Assembly: GCA_025618425.1 (NCBI GenBank)
Contig: CM046832.1
Coordinates: 49,730,026 to 49,794,025, forward strand
DNA: 64,000 bases
Direction: 5' to 3'
Origin: Heliocidaris tuberculata
Taxonomy: Eukaryota > Echinodermata > Echinoidea > Camarodonta > Echinometridae
A program made the position numbers and the translations under genes. The notes under the pieces were generated by a model that saw only the letters and a program-made list of their open reading frames with translations, was not told where the DNA came from and did not search any database. This document shows positions 11,587 through 22,766 of the stretch, in pieces (within the stretch, counting starts at the first letter, position 1; every line of letters begins with the position of its first letter).

Positions 11587-11809
11587 TAACTACTGTTATT
11601 ATGTATTGATTTTCTCTTGTAATTACTATGATTCTTACAATAACCAACAAAACTATGCATGTAAACTTCTGCCGTTAGAATGGACAATTAGCATATTACA
11701 CAGCTCGGCCAGATATATCCCTCATTCTTGGATAGGGCCTACAGCTTTATGATTATGCTATACAAATATATCATATGTACAAAGCGTAAATAGCATAGGC
11801 ACGGCAAAT
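11450..11809. other. Non-coding spacer within the Ngaro-like element
   Basis: It separates the recombinase stop from the SGNH frame. It contains a T-run at about 11550-11579. If the SGNH ORF is spliced, this would be the intron. Confidence 0.4.
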
Positions 11810-12659
11810 CTAAATATCTGCCAAATTTATACGAATGTAGCGCTTATGCGTGTCTGATGTCCAGCGACCCATCTGCTGAATCGCCGCGGCATCGAATCCC
11901 GCCATTGCTGCCGACGTGGCTGCACCTATTCTGAACGAATGTGAAGAAAATTGCGATATTGGCATGTCCAGAAAGAACAAACACTTCCTAAGTACTGACG
12001 TGAACTCGCGCCTAGTTACATTTTTGCCATCAAAGCGACAGAAAAATGCGCCGTCTGACCGCGGCCTGACGGCCAAATATCCCAGCACTGCTCCCACCGG
12101 ACAGAACGAATTGCCCACAGTTTCCGGAATTATGATCCAACAACCTCGTCCACACTGATCCGTTTTCGACGTCAGCTGTTACCCGAGAAGTAGACGTAAA
12201 TTCCCCGACTCGCAAAAACCCGAAAAATGCGACAAGGAAACACGCCCTGAAAAGAACAGCGTCATATGAGTTACACACCACTGAAAGTACGGACAATACA
12301 TCCTTGAGGATGGTTAAGGTGATGGGACAACGTGTATCGGCCCTAGAATGCCGACGCCGGCAGCCAGCCAACAATCGAGTGATGATGAAATGCTTCGTTA
12401 CATCAAGCAGCCCCTGTGAGCGCAAATGAAATGATAATCCTGACACATAAGTGGCAATTGTAGATGCCGCATACCCCTGTAGGGATAAGAACGCGACAAA
12501 TAATGCTATCTGTTCATGGGAACATGAATCAATTCCCCGAGGAAAGTAGATCAGCAAAAACTTACAAAACGACTCCCAAGCCTGATGATATACTGCATGT
12601 GTATTACGGGCCCGAGATGAGTCTAACAATTCTAACCACTCTTGGTGAAGATCTTCCAA
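11810..12659 (-). pseudogene. Tyrosine recombinase of Ngaro-like element, frameshifted
   Basis: This is a phage-integrase-like tyrosine recombinase, the enzyme thought to integrate the circular cDNA of DIRS-group elements. The N-terminal part (12659 down to about 12150) holds the SAM-like core-binding domain and the first catalytic arginine in FFGFLRVGEFT. After a frameshift between about 12118 and 12180, the second frame (12118-11810) holds HSFRIGAATSAAMAG (the His-x-x-Arg block), then QQMGRWTSDTHKRYIR, which supplies the Trp/His position and the nucleophilic tyrosine. All catalytic blocks are present, so the single frameshift looks recent. It overlaps the RNase H frame upstream by about 28 bp. 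Confidence 0.88.
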
Positions 12660-13538
12660 AGATGGTCCGGAAGCGGCGTCGCTTGCTGATCGGCCCCCGG
12701 AGCCAGTCGATGAAAGCGGTTGTTCTGGAAACGAGAAAGAGCATCTGCAATATTATTCTTCGTCCCCGGAACATAAGTCGATCTAAACCTTATGTTGTGC
12801 CGTAAACACGACAACACTAAATTCCTAACTAGGCGCATTATCAAGGGACACTTTGATGTCTGGGAATTGATAATAGCAACAACTGCCTGGTTATCCGACC
12901 AGAATAACACCCGTTTGTTAGCCAAGTCAGAGCAATCCGACAATCCGACAGTGATGGGGAACAACTCCAGGAAGGCAATGGAATATGCAGGGGTACTAAC
13001 TCCTTCTGGCCACTTTCCTTGTGTCCATTTTCCTTGGAAATAAACACCGAAACCTATACTGCCAGATGCATCTGTATAAAAATGCAAATCTGTATTGCAG
13101 AATGTGCCACGATCAGGAAACCACACTTTTCCGTTGAAACCGTGCAAAAACCTCTGCCATGCCTCGAGATCGTCCTTCGCCCTCGAGGAAAGCCGAATCT
13201 TGTGATATCGCTCGCGAATACCAATCGTCAAATCAATCAATCTGCGGAGAAGACTCGACCCGGCGCCACCGCTCTACAAAGTTTAGACAACCAATGACAG
13301 ATTGCAATTCCCGCAGGGTTACCTTTTCCTTGCTCAGAACTACGGAAATTAGGTCTAATAGTGATGATACTTTCTCTTGCGGAACCCGAACCTGACCGGC
13401 ACAAGAATCTATCTCTAGGCCTAAAAAAGTGAGTACTGTTACCGGTCCTTCTGTCTTGCCCTCTGCTATTGGTACCCCAAACCGTTCGCACAATGCCTCA
13501 AAACTGCACATAAGTTTTTTGCATTCAACCGGAGACAA
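12632..13538 (-). pseudogene. RT thumb and RNase H of Ngaro-like element
   Basis: The first frame (13538-13233) is the RT connection/thumb, with VTVLTFLGLEIDS and VTLRELQSVIGCLNF. The second frame (13240-12632) is RNase H, with LHFYTDASGSIGFGVYF (first Asp), AFLELFPI (Glu), VLFWSDNQAVV (Asp) and a C-terminal NNIADALSRF. A frameshift near 13235 separates them. The RT fingers and palm, including the YxDD catalytic box, are missing: the sequence passes from the RT N-terminal linker at 13542 straight into the thumb. The copy therefore cannot make an active RT. Confidence 0.85.
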
Positions 13539-13541
13539 CCC

Positions 13542-14163
13542 CTACAAAAAAGAAACCATTCTGAGCTTCTCCAACAAAATACCATTTAGCTCCCGCGCAG
13601 ATTTCAAGTTCTGAGCTCCTACCGCCATCCTTTTACCCTTGTAGCCTATTCGGAAACCCTGTTCAAATCCCTCCTGCAAATATTGTGCGTCCTCAACCTT
13701 ATTATAAGATCCTACAAATGGAATAATTCGATGCAATCTAATTGGGGTTAGTGCCAGTGTTCTGAGGCCTGACTTTACCTTTTGGACATCGGAATTTGCC
13801 GTGTGATGCCTGCCCGCAACACTCGCATGCGTGTGTATATCTGCATGCTGTCCGGGAACAGTGTCATGTACTACCGAATTTGTAGCAATAACCTGCTCGC
13901 CCCTTGGCACTCCCGAGAGCGCGCCCTGCGCCGCGCCCTTGGCCAGTAAACCTTTCCTGACTTGTCTGACCGGAGAGTCGAAAATTGCTCCTGCGACCCA
14001 CATCACCACCCATATGCATGTATGGTGCCGCCGCTGTCATCAACCGTAACTCACTATCGATTAACGCCCATGATCTAATGGGCTCGCGTTCTTGCCGTAA
14101 TCGAAATTGCACATCATACGCGCGCCAACCATATCCGCCGAAACGGGCGGCAGTACGAACAAT
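13542..14163 (-). pseudogene. Gag C-terminal part and RT N-terminal linker, Ngaro-like
   Basis: Just past the inserted transposon the minus-strand frame reads TAARFGGYGWRAYDVQFRLR (about 14155-14096), a conserved Ngaro gag block, followed by a basic Gly/Arg-rich stretch. After a frameshift between 13864 and 14009 the other frame continues with TPIRLHRIIPFVG and GFRIGYKGKRMAV (about 13750-13630), a conserved region ahead of the RT. It ends at ELNGILLEKLRMVSFL, where the RT domain should start but is deleted. The first 29 codons of the open frame starting at 14250 lie in the inserted transposon and are not gag. Confidence 0.75.
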
Positions 14164-15655
14164 AGCGGGCTTTAGATTTGGGTGGAGGACGACGCGTTCA
14201 CCTCCACCTCGAGCGGGCACTCCCGCGGTGACCGCGTCGAGTTCACTCATTTTGCGATCAATTTAGAATTTAGTGGACGACGCCTTCACCGGATGTAGAT
14301 TTCGCGCGGTCGCGCGGTTCATTCGAGATTTGTTTTGTTTACGTTTTGGAGAACATGGCGAACCTGCATCGAATACGAGAGTCAATTGTTCTTGCATATT
14401 TCAGTAATATCATCAATGATGATGAGTTTGTTCTGCTATACGATGCCAATCGTCCGAAGAATCCCGATTTCAATGCTCCAGTTGCTCCAGGTTCTGTTGA
14501 CTGCATTTTCTGAAAAGAGGAATAATAAAGAATAATAAAACTGACTAATTTTTCAACAGTTGAAATCTTGAAGGGTAGAAAAGAGTAGCATTATCTGCAT
14601 ATACTTCAATTTAATGAGTAAAAAATTTGGGCATGTGTGTATGATTTTTTTAATGACTAAAAATATTACCAATACGAGGCATTCTGGAAAAGCAAATTAT
14701 TTGTGTGATTAACCCATGTCAACACGGTTTCATGGAGGAGGGGGGGGGGGGGGGGGGGGGGGCTGATCTTTGTTACCAATTATTCATTTTATTTCATTTC
14801 ATTTATTCAAAGTCCTGGCTGGTTTTCGTGGTCTGAATCAGATGCAAAATCAACCATGAATACAGCATGCACTGAGTGATACTTCAACTTTGAGTCTTTC
14901 CCTAACCCTAAAAATCCCAATCCATTGGGCAGGTACAAAACTGCACCAGCAACAAGTAGGCCTATCACTATCAGCCCTGCCATGGGTGGCAGGCGCAGCT
15001 CGCAGGCAAGTGTGGCATGGCAAATGCAAAGCCTATCAATAATCATCGCAACCATCAGAGCCGGCATAGCATAGATCAGGGTAGAATGATACTCTTTTTG
15101 GAGTTTATCAGCATAACACATCCAGATCCCGACCAAAGAAGAAACTTTTCCTTTTTTAGTTGTTGTTTCAGCTTAGCTTACGTGGCACAGACTTTTTAAG
15201 TTACAGTTACAGAACCATACATGTAATGCTATGTGTGGGAACGTTCACAAGTAAAATCACATCGATTCCAATCAAAATTTACTAACAATTACTAAAAAAC
15301 TCTGCAGTAGTAGGCCGTGCGTTTCCACTTGTGAAGAAAGGGAAGATATCAGATTTTACATCTGTTAAACAGTTGTAAAGCTTTGATACGCATTAAATAA
15401 GTATTCAACAAATAACTTACAAAAAATCTGTCTGATCGTCGCCGCTGAAGCTGTTCGCAGGTCCGCTGCAGGTCGAGGTGAACAAACGGCGCTCGGCACG
15501 GTGCACGGCGACACTCACGACGCCGCAAAATCCATGGAAAACGTGGTCTAGATTGCGGAGGTGGCGGTGGAGGTGAACGCCGCGCATGCGCAGTTCGTAA
15601 AAATCAGTCTGCCACGGCCACCTCCACCAGTGAACGTGCAAATCTAAGGCCCCTT
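14164..15655 (+). mobile_element. Harbinger-like DNA transposon inserted in gag, 3-bp TSD
   Basis: The left end AGCGGGCTTTAGATTTG and the right end (read inward) AAGGGGCCTTAGATTTG form a terminal inverted repeat with 13 of 17 matches. Both sides are flanked by AAT (14161-14163 and 15656-15658). Removing the element brings the gag codons KYMDI directly next to VRTAARFGG, with one AAT used. A 3-bp duplication fits PIF/Harbinger. A plus-strand start at 14355 encodes a ~52-aa peptide with DDEFVLLYDANRPKNPDF, which resembles my recollection of Harbinger-type transposase N-termini. No DDE catalytic domain is seen, so the copy is probably internally deleted. It also has a long G-run at 14741-14762. 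Confidence 0.78.
14355..14513 (+). pseudogene. N-terminal remnant of a Harbinger-like transposase
   Basis: ATG in the context GAACATGG opens a 52-codon frame beginning MANLHRIRESIVLAYFSNII and containing FVLLYDANRPKNPDF, ending at TGA. The charged 'LLYDANRPKNPDF' segment resembles the start of Harbinger-family transposases as I remember them. The sequence after it (NAPVAPGSVDCIF) does not continue the family pattern, so either an intron begins there or the rest was deleted. It lies ~190 bp inside the left end of the transposon, where a first exon would be expected. Confidence 0.45.
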
Positions 15656-15658
15656 AAT

Positions 15659-16297
15659 GTCCATATACTTGAACATTTCTTGTGCTCTTGCTAGGTGCTT
15701 TTCTGAGTAAACTGCCGCATAAACCAAAAACGCGCTAGTCCATTGCTCCACCGATGTAATTCGTGGTATCTTACGCTGCGGTTGCAGCTGCAAATTGGAA
15801 CCGGAAAACGTGAGCACCATTGTTGTCTCTTCCTGTGGTATGGGGGCATTTTTCAAAAGTAACCCCATATCAATAAACTCACTTCTCCAAATCTTTTCCC
15901 TCAATGTCAAGGGCAGCGAGGATCCCAAGGCTTCCCTTGGTGCCGCCAGCAATTCAGGGTTACCCAATTGTAACCCCTGCCCCACTTGGCCATGCTCCAC
16001 CCCAAATCCCCCGGGAGTAGGACAACTATTGTGACTATCAATGCGCACGGTAGGCCAAGGGGCCTGAACATGCTCACCTTCTTCACTGGGCAGAATACAA
16101 TCAGGCCGGGCCGCCTCTTCTTCCTGACGCCTCGATTGCCGTGTGCTGGTAGAGGCCCCTGCATCTGGGGAGGTAGCTGGAACACTTCTCCCCCGCACTG
16201 CTGTCCTACGAGCTTCAGTAGGTGGACTTCTGGCCATCACGGATTGCCCGGTAGCCGTAGGCGCCGCCGATTTTCTCTTTGCCTTCTGCTTAGGCAT
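15659..16297 (-). pseudogene. Gag N-terminal part of Ngaro-like element
   Basis: It starts at an ATG at 16297 with MPKQKAKRKSAAP. A low-complexity basic/Ser/Pro/Glu region covers roughly residues 1-100, followed by LTLREKIWRSEFIDMGLLL and a conserved ITSVEQWTSAFLVYAAVYSE near the end. It stops at KYMDI because the transposon at 14164-15655 interrupts the frame. The continuation lies at 14163 and below. Gag proteins of this group are thought to form the nucleoprotein particle. The 5' end of the element should lie upstream, between 16300 and about 16600, but I could not define its terminal repeat. Confidence 0.75.
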
Positions 16298-16300
16298 TAG

Positions 16301-17330
16301 GCATTACAAAAACTCGCTTGACCAGTAGTATTAAAACCAGTAGAAATGAGAGAATTACTAAATATGTCTTCACTCTATCAAACCACAATTCAAAATGAGC
16401 CTTTTCTATTCCCACGGTTATCAGTGAGAACTTTCAAACATGACGGTGTGATTGACACCGAAACTGTTTATCAAAATGTATTACATTTCCAGGCGCCTTA
16501 ACGGCTTCTTTGATGCGCGGTCTCTTTTATCTGCGCGTATCCTCTGATTGACACCGCAAACTTTACACATTGGAAATGCCTACATGAATCGAAAATATAA
16601 TAAAAGAGTAGGTTGAATCGTGATCGTAAATTATTTTTACGATTCTGGACCGTTAGAATTTATTATATTTTTTATAAAAGGGAAATGTAAAAGGGAATGA
16701 ATTAATATATGAATAACATAGTGAAGTTGTTTTATATGAATAGGCAAAATAATATAAAGAACACTATTTTGCCAATAGCTTTTTTAAAAATAATATTACA
16801 ACCTTTATAAAAATAAATATATATATTTGAAAAAAATCAGAGAGAACGTAGTGGAACGATACAAAAACTGGTACAACTTGTATTAATCGCGAAAAAAAAA
16901 TGTGCATCTTAAGATTGATTTACCAAGATTGAAATTTAAAGAGAAATAGGTATTAAATACGCTCAAGTTTTGGGGTAGTTCATCCCACACCATTTCATTT
17001 CCTAGCCCAGTATTGTCATTGGAAATTGAATGTGATTATATCCAGATTACCTAATTTTTCTAACCTTTTTTAGCTCCTTTCGAACCACATGGCTCAAACA
17101 AGATTGATCCAGCTATCAGTTGTACTGTATATCTAACTGTCTTGACTGCAGCACGAGAGTCATCTCAACATGTAATATCACAAGGAAACTATTCACACCA
17201 TCCACGTTTGACGTCACGCACTAAATGTTCGCTTGGTCCTTTCCAGAGAAGTATCTCTTGGAAAAAAATGGGTCTCGAGGATGTTCCACGAGTGTGTGCA
17301 CTCCCATACAACGTCACTCCAATGTTAGAT
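16301..17330. other. No gene seen
   Basis: 16301-16600 is probably the 5' non-coding part of the Ngaro-like element. It contains 'tgattgacaccg' twice (near 16449 and 16545). 16600-17330 is AT-rich and featureless apart from short A- and T-rich runs. Confidence 0.35.
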
Positions 17331-18690
17331 TTACATCACCTACAACAAACATCCAGCATGTATCCAATGTTGGATCAACGTCTGTTACCAACAAAGAGGG
17401 GTTATATTGGAAAGACGTTATTCAAACAACCCTTTTCCACCAATGACGTGTTTGACCAACGTTGGTCCAACGTTGTTCCAACATTGGAGTCCAACGTGTT
17501 TCCAATACAAAAAAAAATTTTATTCAACGTTGGACCAATATTGGATTAACGTCTGTTTCCAACAAAATGGCGTACTATTGGAAAGACTTGGCACGTACCA
17601 ACGATCTGATTCCAACAATGACGTGCTTGACTGACGTTGGTCCAACGTTTTTCAAAACATTGGATTCCAACGTGTTTCCAATACAAAAAGGAATTTATAT
17701 TCAATGTTGGACCAATGGTGGATTAATGTCTGTTTCCAACAAAATGGTGTATTGTATGGAAAGACGTTGCACCAACAACTGGATTCCAATATTAGAGTAT
17801 TGACCAACGTTGATCCAACGTTGTTCCAACAGTTTTTCCAACAAGTTTCCGATACAAAAAGGAATTTTATTTAACGTTAGACCAATGTTGGATCATCTGT
17901 CTCCTACCAAATGGCGCACTATTGGAAAGACGTTGCACCAACAACTGGATTCCAACATTAGTTTTTGACCAACGTTTATCCATCGGAGTTTCTGATACAA
18001 AAAGGAATTTTTATTCAACGTTGGACCAATGTTGGATCAACGTCTGATTCCAACAAAATGGAGTATTACTGGGAAGACGTGGCTCCAGCAACTGGATTCC
18101 AACATTAGAGTTTTGACCAACGTTTATCCATCGGAGTTTCTGATACAAAAAGGAATTTTTATTCAACGTTGGACCAATGTTGGATCAACGTCTGATTCCA
18201 ACAAAATGGCGTATTACTGGAAAGACGTGGCACCAGCAACCTAATTCCAACAATGACGTGCTTGACTGACGTTGGTCCAACGTTGTTCCAAACACTGGAT
18301 TCCAACGTGTTTCCAATACAAAAAGGAATTTTTATTCAACGTTGGACCAATGTTGGATCAACGTCTTATTCCAACAAAATGGCATACTATTGGAAAGACG
18401 TTGCACCAACAACTGGATTCCAACATTAGAGTTTTGACCAACGTTGATCCCACGTTGTTCCAAACAGTTTTTCCAACGAGTTTCCATTACAAAAAGAAAT
18501 TTTTATTCAACGTTGGACCAATGTGGGATCAACGTCTGTTTCCAACAAAATGGCGTTAGATTGGAAAGACGTTAGTCAAACAACCTGATTCCAACAATAA
18601 TGTGTTTGACTGACGTTGGTCCAACGTATGTACAACGAGTTTGTCCAACGTCCAACGAGTTGCGAGTTTCCAACGTTGGTCCAACATCAG
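17330..18690. repeat. Satellite built on CCAACGTTGG palindromes
   Basis: There are about seven to eight tandem units. The block 'aaaaaggaattttt' followed by 'attcaacgttgga' recurs at about 17509, 17684, 17855, 17999, 18148, 18319 and 18493, giving spacings of roughly 144-175 bp. Each unit holds several half or full copies of CCAACGTTGG, variants of 'accaatgttggatcaacgtc', and 'tccaacaaaatggcgta'. Two unit lengths (about 147 and 172 bp) suggest a ~25-bp insertion/deletion variant. Open frames through it are repeat translations with no family signal. Confidence 0.9.
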
Positions 18691-20262
18691 CGTGTTACCT
18701 GGGTATGTGACTGCGCCATTAAACACGTTGTACACCGCTCAGCTACCAGCGGAGACAAATACATCTAATTCGTCTCAGGCCTAATGAGTGTTGATGCAAA
18801 GAAATGAATAATAATTGCACTTAAAGAATTCATATGTTGATTTCTTTCCGACCCCCAATTGCAAGAATTGATTATTGCCCTTATTGAGCCAGATTTCTCA
18901 AACAGACCGATAAACATCGAAGCGGGGTTGACCTGCTATGACGTCACTGGGTAGAGTTGATCAATTCATCCAGGTCAATTCATCCGGTGCATAACGCGCG
19001 CTATTGAAATCGTGTGTAAAAACAACATCAACGAGAGTCGCTTTCTTTTGCGCTGATTTTGTGGACTCAGTTCGAAGTCATAGTATCGTTTTTTCCAAAA
19101 AATGTCAAGTGACAAGTTAAAACCAACCTTTATTAGGTGTTTCACCAGATATTTCACTGCTGTGACCAATATTAGGAAGAAAAGAGCGATTCTCGCAGAG
19201 TAGCTCTGTTCTTTTCTTCCACGGTAGTGTATCAGATCTAGCCCAGTTCTCAAGCGGAGCCCTACGGGGTTTCACCGCGTCGCTGTACATGTAGCCTACC
19301 ATGTGTACGGGTCTGACTACTGGGTATGATTGCCTGCGATGTGATTTCTTTAACCCATGGTTTTGAGTATCAAAAGATCTAAAAGCTGTAGACATTTAAT
19401 CATATAGTTCTTAAATTTTAAGATATATACCATAAATAATTGTGAGAACAAAATGTTCGTATCGGCGGCGAGTGTGTGTATGAGAATATCCAGTCTTGAT
19501 GATGGCCAAGTTGGAAAGCAAGTCGGCTCCGATTTTTTTAAGTTTTCGTGCATGTAAACTTGTGCGAACTGTCTGAAAAATGGTTGTTTGTTGTAATAAA
19601 ATGTTGTAAACTAGTTTTCATATCATATTTAACAAAACTGATGGATTTGGAAACACAATTTTGAAGTATAAAAATCATGTCGACCAAAGTTTCTCTTCAG
19701 TCGCGGTTACCAGTCCATGCTGTGTTGTGCAGCAGTACCGCGGAGGTCATATGACTCTACCCAATGACGTCAGTGCTAATTTGCATAGAAAAGTAAACAA
19801 GCTAGGATTTTGCCGAAATTGGACTGCGAGACAATTTCAAACCCTCAAAAAGGTGATTTTATATTTTAAAAATTGCACTTTCTAGTTGAGCTATTTGAAA
19901 AATTTAAAAAGGATTTTTTTTTTTCTTTGATACACACATTTTAATATTGCCAAATAAAAACGCATACCACTCCTTTTCTCAATATATGGCCTTTAAAATA
20001 ACGCAAAATATAATGATCTTCTTTTTGTGTGTTTGATGGGGGGGGGGGGGTATGCACGTAGTAAGCACAGTACATTTTTGAACGAATGCCTTGTCAAAAT
20101 CCCTTGAGGTACCCCTCCCCCCCCCCCCCCTTCGAGTGTTTGCCTGCCAAATGAAGGTGTCGGCGCTCCCGTATTGATATTTTTATGCTATCATTAAATA
20201 GAATGACAGTTGAATGATCAACACTGATTATTACTAACGCATGTATTCTTTTATTGTTCCAT
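18691..20262. other. No gene; short inverted motif only
   Basis: The sequence TGACGTCACTGGGTAGAGT (about 18939-18957) recurs as its near-complement ACTCTACCCAATGACGTCAG at about 19753-19772. Nothing longer matches around it, so I do not call an element. A G-run lies at 20038-20050 and a C-run at 20117-20130. Confidence 0.4.
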
Positions 20263-20413
20263 GGCCCCGTTGCATAAAACTTACCATTAATGGTAAACTC
20301 TGCTATCACTACCATGGTAACATCACTCAACAGCCAATCAAAATCAAGGTTTCCATGGGAGTTACCATTGATGGCAAAGTTACCGTTAATGGTAAGTTTT
20401 ATGCAACGGGGCC
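20263..20413. mobile_element. Short foldback MITE, ~40-bp inverted ends
   Basis: The left end GGCCCCGTTGCATAAAACTT, followed by ACCATTAATGGTAA, is mirrored at the right end with one or two differences per 40 bp. The small ACCATTAATGGT palindrome lies inside each arm. Total length is 151 bp. No target duplication is obvious, so the superfamily is unassigned. Confidence 0.75.
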
Positions 20414-21000
20414 CTGATCTTTATCTTAATCAATTCCAATAGTTACAACAATTTCTTTTTTTAATCTTCCTTCTCATTGTTTAACCACCAGTATGTCTCT
20501 CTGACTTCCCCCAGTCTCTTCTCTTACATGCTTTTTAAAAATGTTTCACGTATTTTCGGCATAAATTGGTCTGACCCCCCCCCCCCCTCCCCTTTCATCT
20601 TGCCAAATATTACGCTGTGTAACACCTTTACACAATTTTTCTCCTTACATAATTTCACTCATTTATGGGGCTACTTTTGATCTGGTATTTTACTTCCTTG
20701 TTCTGAAATTCTTATTTATTGCAAAAGTAGTTGATTTCTAATTTCTAATTTTTGAATTGATTTATGAAAATCTAAACGTTTGATAAGATAAAGTTTCCAT
20801 GTGAGAGCAAAGAAAGAGGGGGTCTATGGAGGGCAAAAATCTATCTCTCCCCCCTACTTGACATAATTAGAGGATGGGGCATATGATCCATTTTCCCACC
20901 TTCCGGTGCCATTGGCTCAATAATTTCCCATATCTTTACCCTCGATCTAACTTGATAACTGTCGAGAATACTAACACGAGCAGACTACCATGTTTTTTAG
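20414..21000. other. No recognisable feature
   Basis: AT-rich sequence with a C-run at about 20575-20587. No coding or repeat signal was recognised. Confidence 0.35.
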
Positions 21001-21004
21001 TCAT

Positions 21005-21335
21005 TAGAGGGCGTTTAAAATATGACATTAACAAAACCTATATAATTTGCATTAATCATATATTTCTATGCATGATTGCTTCTCGAAAATCATATGTAAT
21101 AGTATACCTATACATAGGTAAGGAATTTACATCCATAAAGCAGTAAAGAATAATATTTATACATAATAATTAACAAGTCATAAAAGCTCCCAAAATCCAC
21201 TTCAAAAACATGCCGGAAAAGTCACTTTAGACCCATTTCAAAGTTTGGAAACAAGACTCGTGGTTTTATTCATAACATTACCTTTCCAAAAATATATGTT
21301 TCCAAAAATCATCACAAACGTCCAATGAAGCTCGA
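21005..21335 (-). repeat. Partial copy of repeat R
   Basis: The block with 'gagggcgtttaaaata', 'actttagacccattt', 'gtttggaaacaa' and 'tatgtttccaaaaatcatcac' is the reverse complement of parts of 41450-41780. It runs in the same direction as the copy at 50460-50930. It is the third and most diverged visible member of the family. Confidence 0.65.
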
Positions 21336-21929
21336 ATAACAAATATACAGGGGCATCGTCCGTAAGTACTTCCGAACAACTACCCTAAAGTTAATTACCC
21401 TTTGTATATAGCCGTCCGATGGGTAACAGGGTAGGATTCAAGGAGTAGTTATACAAGAGTCGAATGTTGATAACATCGTGTAGTGAACACATATTTAAAT
21501 ATCCTGTAGATGAGAGCTGTTTAGATACCCTGAATTTTTAATTATGACAATTAGATGATGCAATAAGTGTTTCTGATCAGCAGTCCAATATTTCTTGGTT
21601 TCTTAGTTTTGTTCTTATTGATTGTTAAACACCATAGAAGCCAAAATATATTTAAAGGATGGCAATAAGATTTTTTTTTATAATGTTCCCCATTATGGTT
21701 TTGAACACGAAAATGTGGGATTAAATACCACAATATGTGCCTGTACCGACTGTCCAAGAACATCACTGGCCGAACAACAACATGAAGTAAGACTCTCATA
21801 TTTAATCACCAATATTTTGGGAAGTTCATGAGGCCCACCCCTTTCAATATGAATAAACGTAACATGATTCATATGGAATAATTATGTTTTGTTAATATTC
21901 CTATACCCCTGAAAAAATGTCCCATGCTT

Positions 21930-22466
21930 TAGTTGGTTAAAACCTTAAATCTATTCGAAATACGAGTAAGTGTATAGTTGTGTAGTTTTCCGTGTTCTGA
22001 TTGGTTAAAACTATAAATACATTCGATATTACGGGGATAGTTACCTGTGTTCTGATTGGTTTAAACTATACATCTACGGATGTTTAGTTGCACGTAATTA
22101 TGGCACTTTGGCCTGCTTACTATACAAATGTAATATGCAACTATTATATGCGTATATGACGGCCGGAAAACGACATAAATATGCCCAACTGTACAACTAT
22201 ACAACTGTCCAGTAGATGTATAGTTTTAACCATTCATATCACAGGAAACTATACAGCTATACAACTGTGCAACTGTAAGGAGCTACGCATGTATAGTTGC
22301 ATAGTTGTATAGTAAGCGGGCCAAAGTGCCATAATTACGTGAAACTATACATCCGTACCGCTGACGAGTAGATGTATAGTTTTAACCAATCAGATCACAT
22401 GACACTATACAACTATACATCTACTCCCGCAGTCTGGAATAGATGTATAGTTTTAACCAATCAAAG
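21930..22466. mobile_element. Complex foldback element with nested inverted arms
   Basis: The inner arms at about 22052-22128 and 22304-22391 share, inverted, 'cgtaattatggcactttggc', 'gcttactatacaa' and 'actatacatct'. Outer arms near 21935-21965 and 22437-22466 again share 'ttggttaaaac' and 'aaatctattc'-like sequence. Many copies of 'actatacaactatacatct' and 'tgattggttaaaactata' occur in both orientations. No coding potential is seen. The structure fits a foldback or MITE family with internal subterminal repeats. Confidence 0.7.
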
Positions 22467-22766
22467 AGAAGAGGATATCACAATAGGAAAAAACAAAGAA
22501 ATACATAAGGAAAGAGAAGAGAATAGATTAGAGGATAAACAAAGAAATAATTAAGGAAAGAACCGAAGATATAGTTAAGTGCATGTACCGATGTACCAAT
22601 GATATACCCGAAGGTATATTTAAATCGTATGATAACTGACGTCAACGTTAGAGCATTATGATGAATCCAGTAGTTATGGCCATAATCAATCAGATAGGAT
22701 CATAACGACAAAAGGAAATGTGTTCATTACGTTTTATGACCGTCTTTTTTCACTCCTCAACAATAA

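Larger units (their letters stand above)
10856..16300 (-). mobile_element. Ngaro-like retrotransposon, broken and nested
   Basis: Gene order on the minus strand is gag, RT thumb/RNase H, tyrosine recombinase, SGNH hydrolase. A tyrosine recombinase instead of a DDE integrase, plus an SGNH hydrolase, points to the Ngaro branch of the DIRS order. The copy is dead: a DNA transposon splits gag, the RT palm is deleted near 13540, and there are at least three frameshifts. The split direct repeats typical of Ngaro were not found by eye, so the outer limits given are those of the coding region. Confidence 0.85.

Noticed and set aside
14807..15136. 109-codon hydrophobic minus-strand frame inside the Harbinger-like element
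   Set aside because: It looks like a membrane protein by composition only. There is no family motif, and its position inside a non-autonomous transposon argues for chance.
17142..18559. Several open frames of 71-135 codons
   Set aside because: They are periodic translations of the CCAACGTTGG satellite.
18939..19772. Transposon bounded by the TGACGTCA-containing inverted motif
   Set aside because: Only ~19 bp match, with no extension on either side and no target duplication.
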